DNA of 64,000 nucleotides. It comes from Cherax quadricarinatus (taxonomy: Eukaryota > Arthropoda > Malacostraca > Decapoda > Parastacidae). Of the stretch, positions 25,486 to 35,639 are shown in pieces (within the stretch, counting starts at the first letter, position 1; each line of letters opens with the position of its first letter). The notes below the pieces were generated by a model, which had not been told where the DNA came from, did no database searches, and saw only the letters and a program-made list of their open reading frames with translations. The DNA lies in the NCBI RefSeq assembly GCF_038502225.1, contig NC_091323.1:28820845-28884844 (forward strand), given 5' to 3'. The position numbers and the translations under genes were made by a program.

Positions 25486-26297
25486 TGCGAAAAGGATTTA
25501 GGAGTTCTGGTTAGCAGTAATCTAAAACCAAGACAACAGTGCATTAGTGTTCGCAATAAAGCTAGCATAATTGTTGGCTTCATATCTAGAAGTATAAATA
25601 ATAGAAGTCCTCAGGTTTTTCTTCAACTCTGTTTGTCCTTGGTTAGGCCTCATTTAGACTGCTGCTCTGTTCTGGTCACCGTATTACAAAATGGATACAA
25701 ATGCTCTGGAAAACGTACAGAGGAGGATGACAAAGATGATCCCTTGTATCAGAAATCTTCCATATGAGGATAGACTGAGGGCCCTGAATCTGCACTCTCT
25801 CTAAAGGCGTAGAATTAGGGGGGATATGATCGAGGTGTATAAATGGAAAACAGGAATAAATAAAGGGGATGTAAATAGCGTGCTGAAAATTTCCAGCCAA
25901 GACAGGACTCGCAGCAATGGTTTCAAGTTGGAAAAATTCAGATTCAGGAAGGATATAGGAAAGCACTGGTTTGGTAATAGAGTTGTGGATGAGTGGAACA
26001 AACTCCCGAGTACAGTTATTCAGGCTAAAACGTTGTGTAGTTTTAAAAATAGGTTAGATAAATACATGAGTGGGTGTGAGTTGGACCTGACTAGCTTTTG
26101 CTGCTGGGTCTGGTGCCGTGCTCCATCCTTGAGTGGAGGTGACCAGACTGGGTGGGTCATTTGGCTAATCCGGGGGGTGTGTCATTGGGCTAATCCGGGG
26201 TGGGTGGGTCATTGGGCTTATCCGGGGGGGACATGGACCTGCTCCACATGGATCAGTAGGCCTGTTGCAATGTTCCTTCTTTATGTTCTTATGTTCT
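25439..26297 (+). pseudogene. LINE B ORF2 C-terminus and 3' end
   Basis: LINE B resumes with CEKDLGVLVSSNLKP and SIIVGFISRSINNR, then the terminal signature FRKDIGKHWFGNRVVDEWN and SFKNRLDKYM (about 25940-26070). The 3' UTR holds three copies of a 25-26 bp GGGTCATTGGGCTAATCC unit (26150-26230). The element ends in two copies of TTATGTTC (about 26279-26297), like the short 3' repeats of CR1-type elements. Beyond 26298 the text is minus-strand LINE A again, so 26297 is probably the exact 3' boundary. Confidence 0.85.
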
Positions 26298-26742
26298 CCT
26301 GATATTCTTCTCCTTGATTTTGCATACATACACGTCAATGACACTGGTCTGTAGTCCCAGTTTCTCAAAACTTGGGACTACAATTGCTCTCTTCCATACC
26401 TCAAGTAGTTGCTCATTTTCGATGGATGTGTTGAAGATTGTTGTTAGTGGCACACACAGCTCCTCTGCTTTCTCTCTCAGGACCTACGGAGAGATGCCCG
26501 CCTTTCAGATATCTAGTTCAACTAGCAGCCTCTTCACCTCCTCGGTTGTGTATTGTGTCCAGCACTTGGTGTACCCCGCCATTTCGGCTTTCCGGAGCCC
26601 TGTCTTCACTGAAAATACTTTCTTAACCCTCATGTTGAGCTCCTCTCAGACTTCTCGGTCGTTTCTTGCCAACTCCCTTCCCTCCTTCCTTCCTCAGCCT
26701 GATTACCTGGTCCTTGCCTGTTTTTTTCCTGATGTGGGTCAG

Positions 26743-26745
<3 letters not shown>
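26298..26745 (-). pseudogene. LINE family A, upstream RT segment
   Basis: The minus strand reads a pre-RT segment, then NWDYRPVSLTCMYAK, the RT block before motif A. It matches the plus-strand LINE A copy at about 63780-64000 (CACATCAGGA..., GACCAGGTAATCAGGCT). It is the upstream half of the element whose downstream half lies at 20759-21665; LINE B separates them. The frame is broken. Its 5' side abuts a (GT)n tract. Confidence 0.7.

Positions 26746-26787
<42 letters not shown>
26746..26787. repeat. (GT)n microsatellite
   Basis: About 42 bp of uninterrupted TG dinucleotides, followed by a degenerate TGTGTTTGTGTG zone to about 26850. Confidence 0.95.
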
Positions 26788-26789
<2 letters not shown>

Positions 26790-26849
26790 TTTCTTGTGCC
26801 TCTGTGTTTGTGTGTTATTATGTTGTGTTTTTGTGTGTTGTATGCACAC

Positions 26850-27060
26850 AAGAAGCTACCCAGTTTTAAACAGTCCCTAGTGTCAGGGCCTCTTAGAGGG
26901 GTGGGGGTTGGGGTGGGGGTGGGGGGTTTCACTCGGTGCAAGATTGACAATTGCAGCTACAGTAGTATCATCAGAAATATCTTTTAGCAAAGTCAAAAAT
27001 ATCAAAAACTTTTTAAGTGTAAGATCAACCTTCTTAAGGTTGCTTATGTGTCTAATTCTT
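26850..27060. other. Non-coding spacer
   Basis: Contains a G-run GGGGTTGGGGTGGGGGTGGG at about 26905, which could fold as a G-quadruplex on the plus strand. No gene seen. Confidence 0.5.
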
Positions 27061-27065
27061 CAATG

Positions 27066-27079
27066 ATGATGATGATGAT

Positions 27080-27118
<39 letters not shown>
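27066..27118. repeat. (GAT)n/(TAA)n microsatellite
   Basis: Five GAT repeats run into about 13 TAA repeats. Such A-rich trinucleotide tails often end SINE-like repeats in these genomes. Confidence 0.9.
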
Positions 27119-27189
27119 TTTTATTTGTAAATGTACATGATTAACTGTTAGACCTAGCTGACAGCATGGTCATGCTGTCTAGAAAGCCA

Positions 27190-27372
27190 CTGGGTATGCA
27201 CAGCATAACTAAATCTGTTGAAGCCACTCCTGGCGAAACGTAAATGGCATCATCATTCCATTTACAACCTTTATGTTTTTAAGTCAACCGTGTGGGCGAA
27301 ACGTTGTCAATAATGGATCCTACTACACAGCATTTGTGTCTTTCTCCATATGATAATCTATTGAATAAATGA
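27190..27372 (+). mobile_element. Penelope-like 3' tail fragment(s)
   Basis: Two GGCGAAACGT motifs (about 27232 and 27293) are followed by GTCAATAATGG and GAATAAATGAAC. The second reads GTGTGGGCGAAACGTTGTCA, the same 3'-terminal text as the complete Penelope copies at 42.8 and 45.5 kb. No coding part remains. Confidence 0.65.
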
Positions 27373-27457
27373 ACAAATATCTGATAAAGTATAAAAGATT
27401 GTGAAAAGTATGTAAATAAAAAAAAATTCATTGTAACTATTACACAGAATTATATAT

Positions 27458-30400
27458 TCAGTGGAAGTCCTCTTTCCTTTCCTCTTCCTTTTCTTCTTCC
27501 TCTTCATCTTTCCCTACCTCTTCTTCCTCTTCCTCTTCAGATTTCTTTTCCGAAGTAGTTTGCGTCTCTTCCCATTCGTAATTTGTTCTTTTCAGTTCTA
27601 CACTTGGATCTTCTAAGTCAGGTACAAAATTTTCGGCACCATCTCTGTTTCCCAGGTGCGTGAAGAAGTCACTTATTTTCAGCTTCCACACTGGAGCGAC
27701 GCCATTACACCATAAAAATAGCTCTCGATCACACTTGTCACATACTAAAGAATCCGGAACACATGGATGAGGCCATTTCCGATTTTCATGGAGTTCTCTT
27801 GGTAGCATAAAGAGAAGATATAAGTCGATACACGCTCGCGCACTAACTCTCCCAATTGCGGTGAACACCTGTTTTAACTTGTGGGAGCGCCATTTTGAGT
27901 AATTGGACACGTCGAATTGGCTGTCGGTATGGTAAGCATACGGGTCTTCGTCCGAATCGTTTTCGTCATTCGGATATACATAGCCTTAACCTTTAATCCG
28001 TCTATATAATACACTAGCCGAGGCATCGCAGACTTTGCGCAGATTTTCAGATTCAACTTCGGCATAGCATATACGTTTAGGTTTACTCTCAGATGCCACA
28101 TCTTATGATTCCCCAAGGACATCTCTTCCCCTCTTCCTTGAATTTTCTTCAATTTCTTTTTTATCTACGCCAGCAAAAAGGATACCATATATCCGTTTAT
28201 ATTAATCATCATACAGATCTTGATATACCTCTTCAAATAATTCTACAGGTATATGTTTATCAATTTTCTTGCGGATATAATAGGCTCTGTCCCAATTGAT
28301 GAGGGGTAACTTAACCTTTTCAAGTTCACCTGAAACTATAGGCATATTAATAGGAAGGATTTCAGATTTATCGTTCGGAAATTCGATTGTTTCAAGACGT
28401 AAGTTGATATTCTGTTTCAAGTTTATATCATTAATTATGATTTCGCATAACTGTTCAAGTAAGAACTGAGCTCGGGTCTGTGGTAACTCTTTTTGGGCGT
28501 CCTCAACCTGATCCTTGTTTAACTCTTCCAGTATAAAATCTGGATTATTTTTCATCTCTTTGTAGATAAGCTTCATTAATATATTCCAGTAACATGGATT
28601 GGAGACATCAGGTATAGAATTATCGGAATCTACATTCGATTCCTCAGATGAATTTTGAGGTGATGAATCTTGTGGTGAGTTTTGTGTTGGTGAATTTTGT
28701 GGTAAATTTTGAGGTGAATTTTGTGGTAAATTTTGAGGTGAATTTTGTGGTAAATTTTGAGGTGAATTTTTAAGTGGTGAATTTTGAGGTGAAGTCTCAC
28801 ACGAACTCGTAGCTGGCTCTTTGTCTGACATTTTGGATGATTCTTTACGTAGATCAAAAAACTTTTAGAGTATAAGCTTTAATATTTCTTTACAGTGTTA
28901 TTTTAGAACACCGTATGATGGGTCTTCCTTAAAACTGTCTTCTTCTTCAGGTACATCAAGGGATTTATCAAGGTATTCTGGAGATAGGGATTTATCAGGG
29001 TGTTCTGGAGATAGGGATTTATCAGGGTGTTCTGGAGATAGGGATTTATCAGGGTATTCTGGAGATAGGGATTTATCAGAGTATTCTGGAGATAGGGATT
29101 TATCAGGGCATTCTGGAGAAAGGGATTTATCAGGGCATTCTGGAGAAAGGGATTCATCTTCAGGTAAATGCCCAGTGGAATCTACATGCTCTTCTGGTGA
29201 AGAAAGTATAGGTGATTCCTTATCAGAAGAATGATCTTCAAAGTCTTCCTCTGACTCGTCTGAAAATTTATCTTCCTCTTCCTTTGTAATATTCACTATC
29301 GTTTTCGAAATCATTTGATAGGCACGTAATCGCTGTTAATCATAAGTGTAAGACTTACCTACATTATTTTTATAATCTTCGTAGCAGACGTTAACAAACT
29401 CCCAAATGCGATTTGGTGATGATGACTTGACAATTCTCTTTATTTAGGGTGGGGATAGCCTCATCAGATCCTCGTCGATGTTCAGACGATCTGTATCAGG
29501 ATGTCGGTGGCGTCTTGTGTTAATCTCATCTTCAGATTCATGATCACCTTCACGACCCAGGTCATCACTTGACTTGCCCAGAGATAAGTATAACATATTT
29601 TCAGCCCTCTTCTCAACCGTATCCATTTCTGATTCTGCTTCTTGGAATTCATCAGAAACTTTCCTTGTCTCCTCCTCTTGAATATCACTTTCAGACCCGG
29701 AATTAACTTCCATATCGTCTCTAGAGTTGTATGGGAATACCTATGGTGCCATAGGAAGAGGTACGATAGGAAGAGGTACCATGCAACATGGGCCGCCACC
29801 GCTTGACTCTATGTCCGCATCGTAATGTGAATCAGGTAACTGATTAACATCATTGTTTCTCCATTGACCGTCAGAATCATCTTGCTGACTAGAGGAACTA
29901 TCCTCTGATTTACTGTCAGGTTAATTATCAAACTCACCAGCTGATTCAATGTCAGCGTCATTGGCTTAATCACTCGTAGAACCATCATAACATTCACTTT
30001 CATTATCCCCTTCACATCCCTTTTCGTATATAGTTTCAAGAAAAGATTTACAGTCAAGAAGAGTAGGTTCGTGCTTGCGCTGCTTGCTCTTCTTCCTCTT
30101 CTTGCACTTCTTGCCACCTTTATGGCGAACTTCTTGGTCATCCTTAAGGTTAGTTTTCTGGCCAGCTTTACAGAGAGCTTTACAGTTAACTTTGCCCTTA
30201 GCTTTGTTGTTGGCCTTACCCTTGATGTCGTCATCTGTGGAATCGTAGGCAGTGATTTTGGCTTTCTTGCTTTCTCCATTATAGGAATCATCGCGTTTTC
30301 TTTTCTTTATATTTTGATTGTTATTTTCTATTGGTTTATTAATTTTTGTTTCATCGGGAGTGATTTTTGCCTTCTTACTTTCTCCATTATAGGAATCATC

Positions 30401-33055
30401 GCGTTTTCTTTTCTTTATATTTTGATTATTGTTTTTTATTGGTTTATCAGTTTCTTTTGTTTCATCGGGAGTGATTTTTGCCTTCTTACTTTCTCCATTA
30501 TAGGAATCATCGCGTTTTCTTTTCTTTATATTTTGATTATTGTTTTTTATTGGTTTATCAGTTTCTTTTGTTTCATCGGGAGTGATTTTTGCCTTCTTAC
30601 TTTCTCCATTATAGGAATCATCGCGTTTTCTTTTCCTTATATTTTGATTATTGTTTTTTATTGGTTTATCAGTTTCTTTTGTTTCATCGGGAGTGATTTT
30701 TGCCTTCTTACGTTCACCTTCATCAGAATTAACGTCTGTTTCATTGTCTGTATTATCACTGAATCGATCATAATCTCTGGCCGACTCTTTACTCCTTTTA
30801 TTAGTTATAATTTTTTTTCTCCAATATCCTCTATGGTACTTTTTCTTATACCATATCTTTTGTTAATCAAGTTCATCGTCTGCCTCGTACTGGGGCTCAA
30901 ATTGATTATTTTCCCTCTCATCTTCATCAGAGGTCGTGTCGAACTTGAAAAAACTGTCATTGTCGAATTCATTTGGTGTCGACTATGGGCTTTCTTTCTT
31001 AGGGTAACACCAAATACGCGGTGACGGATATCTGAGGAATTATTTTAAATAGTTGTTATAGATTTTTTCTAACCACAAGTCATGCCTCTTCATATCGTAT
31101 GTAGTGTAAAAATCTCTTCTTCTGGCTCGTTCTTTGAGTATTGCGTCTTTAGCGCGTGGCCAGTCTGCCAGGATGCATTGAGAGTTCCAGTGCATTGTAG
31201 TTCTCTCTTTATTGGTGGGGCGCCATATGCTTCTCTTCCGTATTCTGATTTTACATGCTTCAAAACCATCTCCCCTCAAGGAAGGTTCCTCGATACAGGT
31301 GAGGGACTCATGATCTAGGGAATTGGATTTGAATTAAGCCTGAATACTTTCCACATGCCTCCGCAGGCGCTGTATAATACTACGGGTTTAGCGCTTTCCC
31401 CTTGATTATTGTAATTCATAAGCATCTTGATATTCATCATCTTTGGCAGAAGTATTCTCCTGACGTTCGTCTTCTTCGTCAGAAATATCCTCTCTTCGGT
31501 AAAAGGTATCCCCTCTTCGGTAAAAGGGATCCTCTTCAAGAGAATCTTCACTAAGGGTATCCTCCAAATACGTGTTTTCACAACTCTCAGCTTCAGAACT
31601 TAGCAGCGTCTCTTCTTCGCTAGGAGTATACCCCAAAAATAATTTTTCCTAACTGTCAAGGTCAGAACTTAACAGCGTATCCTCTTCGCTAAGAGTATCT
31701 TCCAAATATATATTTTCATCACTTTCAGTTTCAGAACCTTCTGGCGTCTCGCTAACTTATTCTTCTTCCTCTGAAACGCTGGCTAACTAATATATGACTT
31801 GCTCAAACTCGGAGTCGTCGTCGTCAGCGTCATACACCACCTTGCAGAACTACGTGTATTCGACAATATCAGAAGTTTCTTCAAGGAACTCCGATTCTTC
31901 GCTGTCCGTTTTAGAAAATTCGTCAGTTTTAGTAAATTCCTAAACAGATTATAATGAGTCAGTGTCAGTTCCTGATATCTGAAGTTCACATTCTTAATTT
32001 TCATTTTACAAAGAATCAATATTTTTACCACGGGTAGAAAAATCAATGTCTTATTCTTCCAATTCTTCCTTATAAGGACTGGAAGATGTGTCACAGTCAT
32101 AGAAGTTTGTCTTCGGCACTAGGTTTTCATCTAAAAATTTCAAGCGATGGTGAAAATATTTTGTGTAAATGTCATAGAATTTGAATTTGTCCCCCTTATA
32201 GCAATTGGGATAGAGTCCGGAAAATACCTTCTGATATGATTATTTATCCAAATCTTTTGTATATTTCTGTAGTATGTTGTCTATGAGGTCGTTGTCGTCA
32301 AGATTCATATCAAAACAATTAAATAAATTATTTTGCTTCGTTGTAGCCTCAAAGAAAATGTACAAGTTATCCTTGAGGTATTCTTGCTAAGCAAATTCTT
32401 TCGAAATTAAAAACGACCCTTCCTTCTATATGTGTTCTGACACACGATGAAATACCTCGTTTTAGTTTTGAATATTATTCATAAACGGATTATACACCGA
32501 TGTTATGTTTTATTCGAAACATTTATTATTTTTATGAAGGTGCCTTGTTTGTTGTTTTTTATGTTTAGTAATCTAAATTATCTTTGGTGGAAGTTTCAGA
32601 ACTGTGTATTTTCCTGTGTTACGAACAAGATCATCTGGTATAATAAACTAATCTGTTGGTGCATTTTCTGGTAAAATAGACTGAAATATTGGTAAAATTG
32701 TATTTATTGCATTTTATTCTACATTAGTCTATTTATCATCAGATTATATTAGACCAGGTTATTTAAATAAATTTTGGCCATCGGTAGAGGGTAGTGGTGT
32801 AAAGTTTTGATCTAGCACGCCCTGTATCTATTGTTGAGTGTGTTCCTGCAGGCCACTGACTGAGCCACTGTTAATGTTGTTATCCACAACATCATCCACA
32901 AACCCAGCATACTCCACAGCCTTAACATTATGCATTACTTCCTCGCTGGATTTATTTTCCTACTAATCCTCACTCACGGTATCTATTATCCGTCCTGGCC
33001 GTAATTTAGGCATAACTTACGACTCACTGTTTTTCTCGGTTTACTTATGCATCAT
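27458..33055 (-). CDS. Intronless acidic repeat protein read through TAA/TAG
   Basis: One minus-strand frame of 1,866 codons runs without a frameshift from ATG at 33055 to TGA at 27460-27458. Inside it, not counting an inserted SINE, lie 38 stop triplets: 24 TAA and 14 TAG, no TGA. Reading them as glutamine (the ciliate-type code) gives continuous, sensible protein across every stop. The product is hydrophilic and rich in Glu, Asp, Ser, Lys and Asn. Parts in order: an N-terminal region dense in TAA/TAG (33055-31650); acidic Ser/Glu stretches; a SINE at 31273-31412; a conserved-looking Trp/Arg-rich segment (31270-31043); four 37-residue units with KKRKRDD; nine-residue SLSPE repeats; eight-residue PQNSPQNL repeats; a Leu/Ile-rich domain (28600-28205); a Cys-containing segment (CDKCDRE); and a poly-Glu tail. 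I do not recognise a family or an enzyme motif. Possible sources are ciliate DNA, an element or virus with a changed code, or a gene depending on stop suppression. Whether it is expressed is unknown. Confidence 0.6.
28661..28800 (-). repeat. 24-bp (8-residue) PQNSPQNL repeat in recoded gene
   Basis: Tandem GGTGAATTTTGTGGTAAATT units on plus encode repeated Pro-Gln-Asn-(Ser/Leu) blocks on minus. Here glutamine is written CAA, so ordinary Gln codons coexist with the in-frame TAA/TAG codons. Confidence 0.85.
28958..29152 (-). repeat. 27-bp (9-residue) SLSPE repeat in recoded gene
   Basis: About seven tandem copies of a unit read on minus as DKSLSPE plus two variable residues (CP, YS, YP or HP). 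Every copy is 27 bp, so the frame is kept. Confidence 0.9.
30271..30715 (-). repeat. 111-bp (37-residue) NLS-like repeat, four units
   Basis: TTTCTCCATTATAGGAATCA recurs at 30271, 30379, 30490 and 30601, giving periods of 108, 111 and 111 bp, then a partial unit. On minus the unit reads KKRKRDDSYNGES, then KKAKITPDETKETDKP, then a basic/Asn-rich linker. The KKRKR cluster and the KKAK cluster resemble nuclear localisation signals. The opposite strand gives a hydrophobic open frame that is only the shadow of this one. Confidence 0.9.
31273..31412 (+). mobile_element. SINE-like repeat inserted in the recoded frame
   Basis: The text CCCCTCAAGGAAGGTTCCTC through GAATTGGATTTGAATTAAGC to CTACGGGTTTAGCGCTTTCC and a TTGATTATTGTAA tail is a dispersed repeat I recognise from decapod genomes. 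It lies within the 27.46-33.06 kb frame. Its minus-strand reading adds three TAA triplets and no TGA, and the host frame continues in the same phase on both sides. The insertion argues that the locus is integrated in animal DNA and not a contaminating contig. Confidence 0.7.
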
Positions 33056-33108
33056 TTATAACAAGATTTTTTTCACCTTGAAAACAACTTAGACAATGTA
33101 TACGAGAT

Positions 33109-33124
33109 GCTTTATTATATACTG
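33109..33124 (-). promoter_or_regulatory. TATA-like box of recoded gene 1
   Basis: The minus strand reads AGTATATAATAAAG about 56-67 bp upstream of the ATG at 33055. It is followed by GCATCTCGTA and a leader ending TTGTTATAAATG. The same box, spacing and leader occur upstream of the damaged copy that starts at 35494, so the block is conserved between paralogues. No initiator or intron is evident. Confidence 0.55.
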
Positions 33125-33189
33125 TATGCGAATATAGACTTAGGTTGGAAAAACTTCATTAAGTGCATATGGTAGTATATGCGAGCGTG

Positions 33190-33305
33190 GTACTGTCAGT
33201 ACTGAAATAACTATAGTGACGTAAGTAGTGATAATTGTAGTTACATTAGTGATAACAGGAGTGATAGTGGTAACAGTAGTGATGGCAGTAGTGGTGATAA
33301 TTATA
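33190..33305. repeat. Short AGTGATAACAG-type repeat block
   Basis: Degenerate repeats of GTAGTGATAA with AGTGATAACAGGAGTGATAG, a smaller version of the array at 33545-34695. Confidence 0.7.
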
Positions 33306-33544
33306 AAAGTAATTGGCAAACACTGGTTATATTAGTGTTTCGAAAGGTCAAGTTACATTTTTTTTTATCATTTTCACTAAAACCAGTACCTGGAGTAACA
33401 AATGGAAAACAATATACAATTCATAATACTATAAATCATCGATCTATGCCGCCGAGAAGTCATGTGTATTTGATTAAAAAAGAAACATATATGTACATTG
33501 TACAAACATAAGAATATTTTTATTAGAAATGTTTCTGTCCTGTC
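33306..33544. other. AT-rich spacer, no gene seen
   Basis: Non-repetitive AT-rich DNA between two blocks of the same degenerate repeat. Nothing recognised. Confidence 0.5.
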
Positions 33545-34695
33545 ATTAGTGAATAATAGTGACGGACAGTAGTGGTCAAATACCAGTGACTGTAGTGATA
33601 ATACCAGTGACTGTAGTGATGATAACAGCAATGACTGTAGGGATGATAAAAGCAGTGAATGTAGTGATGCTAATCGAGAATATAGTGATGATAATAGTGA
33701 ATAGAGATGACATACGGGAATTTAGTGATAATAGCAGTGACTGTAGAGATAATAGTGTGTAGTGATAATAGCAGTGACTAGTGATGATAATAGTGGCTGT
33801 AGTGATAATAGCACTGACTGTAATAAAAGATGTGACTGTTGTGATTATAATAGCAGTTACGGTAGTGAAAATTGCAGTGACTAGTCCTGATAATAGCAGT
33901 GACTGTAGGTATGATAATAGCAGGGACTGTAGTAATGATAATAGCAGTGACTGTAGGGATAATAACAGTTATTGTAGTGATAATTCCAGTGAAAATAGTG
34001 ATGATAATAGCAGGGACTGTAGTGATGATAGCAGTGACTGTAGTGATGATAATAGTTATTGTAGTGACAATAAGAGTGACTAGTTATGATAATAGTAGTG
34101 ACTGTAGTGATAATAGTAGTGACTGTAGTGATGATAATAGTTATTGTAGTGATAATAGCAGTAACTGTAGTGATGATAATGCCAGTAACTGTAGTGATGA
34201 TAATAGCGTTATTGAAGTGATGATAATAGTTATTGTAGTTATAATAATAGCAGTGACTAGTTATGATAATAGGGGTGACTGTAGTGATAATAGCAGTGAC
34301 TGTAGTGATAATATCAGTTACTGTAGTGGTTATAATAGCGGTTATTGTAGTGATGATAATAACAGTGACTGTAGTGATGATAATAACAATGTAGCGATAA
34401 TAGCAGTGACTAGTGATGATAATAGCAGTGATTGTAGTGATAATAGCAGTGGCTGTAGTGGTGATAATAGCAGTTATTGTAGTGATGATAACAGTGACTG
34501 TATTGATGATAATAGCTGTGACTAGTGATAACAGTGACAGTAGTGAGGATAATAGCAGTGCTTGTAGTGGTGATAAAAACATTGACAGTAGTGATGATAA
34601 TAATGTAGTGATCTTAATAGCAGTGGCAGTAGTGATGATAAAAGCAGCGACTGTAGTGATAGTGGTGATAAAAGCAGAGACTAATGATGATAATA
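33545..34695. repeat. Degenerate AGTGACTGTAGTGATAATAGC array
   Basis: Irregular 12-27 bp units built from AGTGACTGTAGTGATGATAA with TAGC or CAGT. Plus-strand frames are Asp/Ser/Cys-rich and minus-strand frames Ile/Thr/His-rich; both are composition effects. A second block of the same type lies at 35640-37510. Confidence 0.85.
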
Positions 34696-35494
34696 GCATT
34701 GACAGTAGAGTTGAGGCTGCCTGCAACTTTGCCATGCTACAGCTGTATTTATGCAGCCCCACAAATAGTGACTTGGGTTACACTTTCACCAAGAAGATTT
34801 TTAATTTCATCTTCCCTATCTGGGAGATAGTCCGATTCATCTCTGGTGTCGAGTTTCACTTTAGGTCCCTCTAAATTCACATAATGTTTAACGAATTTAA
34901 AAACCTCCGTTTATGAAAAAGGGTCGTAATATTAGGACCATGAACGTCCTTTTGTAGGATCTATCTCAAGAACTTTTCGTTTACTCTCTAACATTTTAAG
35001 TTAGCCCTGATTGTCCAACTTTTGGCGTTTTCTACATTTATAGTCAGATATTTTCTTTATTCGGTGTTGTTTTCCCAAAGTCGATACCGGGAAGCTATAA
35101 TCTAGATCTGTGTAGGTCATCATATCCTAACCTCGGTGATGAACCATTAGACATCCCTGATTCAGCACTTGTGGAAACAAAGTTCCCGCTATTGAAGACC
35201 TCACTAAACCTCTACAGGACATAATACTTTTGATTTCTTTTGTTTGAGGGTATACAGGAACTTTAACCCTTTTGATGACCTTTATCAACAGTGTCGCTGT
35301 CGTCCATGTCACTGTTGTCACTCTCACTATCAGTGTCACTGTTTTCAGTGACACTATTCTCATCATCAATAGACTCGACACTAATCATAACTTCCTCGCT
35401 GGACTTGCTCTTTTCCTCTTCCTCACTCACAGTATCTCTCCCGTCCTGACATAAATTAGTACTGGCTGGTTTTCTTTGTATTCTTATCCACCAT
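34696..35494 (-). pseudogene. Second copy of the recoded gene family (damaged)
   Basis: The copy starts with ATG at 35494 in the same leader context as gene 1 and shares its first residues (M-x-x-K-x-T pattern), including an in-frame TAA at codon 13. Two frameshifts follow, near 35440 and near 35280. The middle frame encodes DTVSEEEEKSKSSEEVM, resembling the DTVSED and KSSEEVM segments of gene 1, then an Asp/Ser-rich stretch. The last frame (35381 to about 34700) contains TAG at 35129, TAA at 35003, 34934, 34913 and 34751, and TAG at 34739, with no TGA. Its end reads KLDTRDESD and DREDEIKNLLGE before running into the tandem array. Apart from codon use it has no recognisable function. It looks like a truncated paralogue or a neighbouring member with another C-terminus. 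Confidence 0.55.
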
Positions 35495-35545
35495 TTATAA
35501 CAATAATTTGTTTGATCTTCAAAACTTAGAAAATATTTACGAGAT

Positions 35546-35560
35546 GCTTTTTTATATGTC
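35546..35560 (-). promoter_or_regulatory. TATA-like box of recoded gene 2
   Basis: The minus strand reads CATATAAAAAAGCATCTCGTA, matching the gene 1 element, 54-65 bp before ATG 35494. The leader TTGTTATAAATG is identical to that of gene 1. Confidence 0.5.
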
Positions 35561-35639
35561 GAGTGTAAATATTTAGTAAGGTTGGAATCACTTCATTATT
35601 CTCATACAGGCGTGTATACAAGCATAGTAATACAGTAAA

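Noticed and set aside
30071..31024. A plus-strand 317-residue hydrophobic, membrane-like frame
   Set aside because: It is the exact complement phase of the minus-strand recoded frame. Its Phe/Ile/Leu content is the shadow of Lys/Glu/Asp codons.
27458..33055. A standard endogenous large DNA virus (nimavirus- or nudivirus-like) gene
   Set aside because: AT-rich, acidic and intronless genes fit loosely, but those viruses use the standard code and I see no recognisable core gene. Kept only as one possibility with an altered code.
27458..33055. An ordinary pseudogene
   Set aside because: It would be expected to contain TGA codons and frameshifts. None was found in 1,866 codons except the terminal TGA.
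27458..33055. Contaminating ciliate contig joined by mis-assembly
   Set aside because: A SINE lies inside the frame and a fragment of the family lies inside a LINE at 21.4 kb. Read-level proof is still required.
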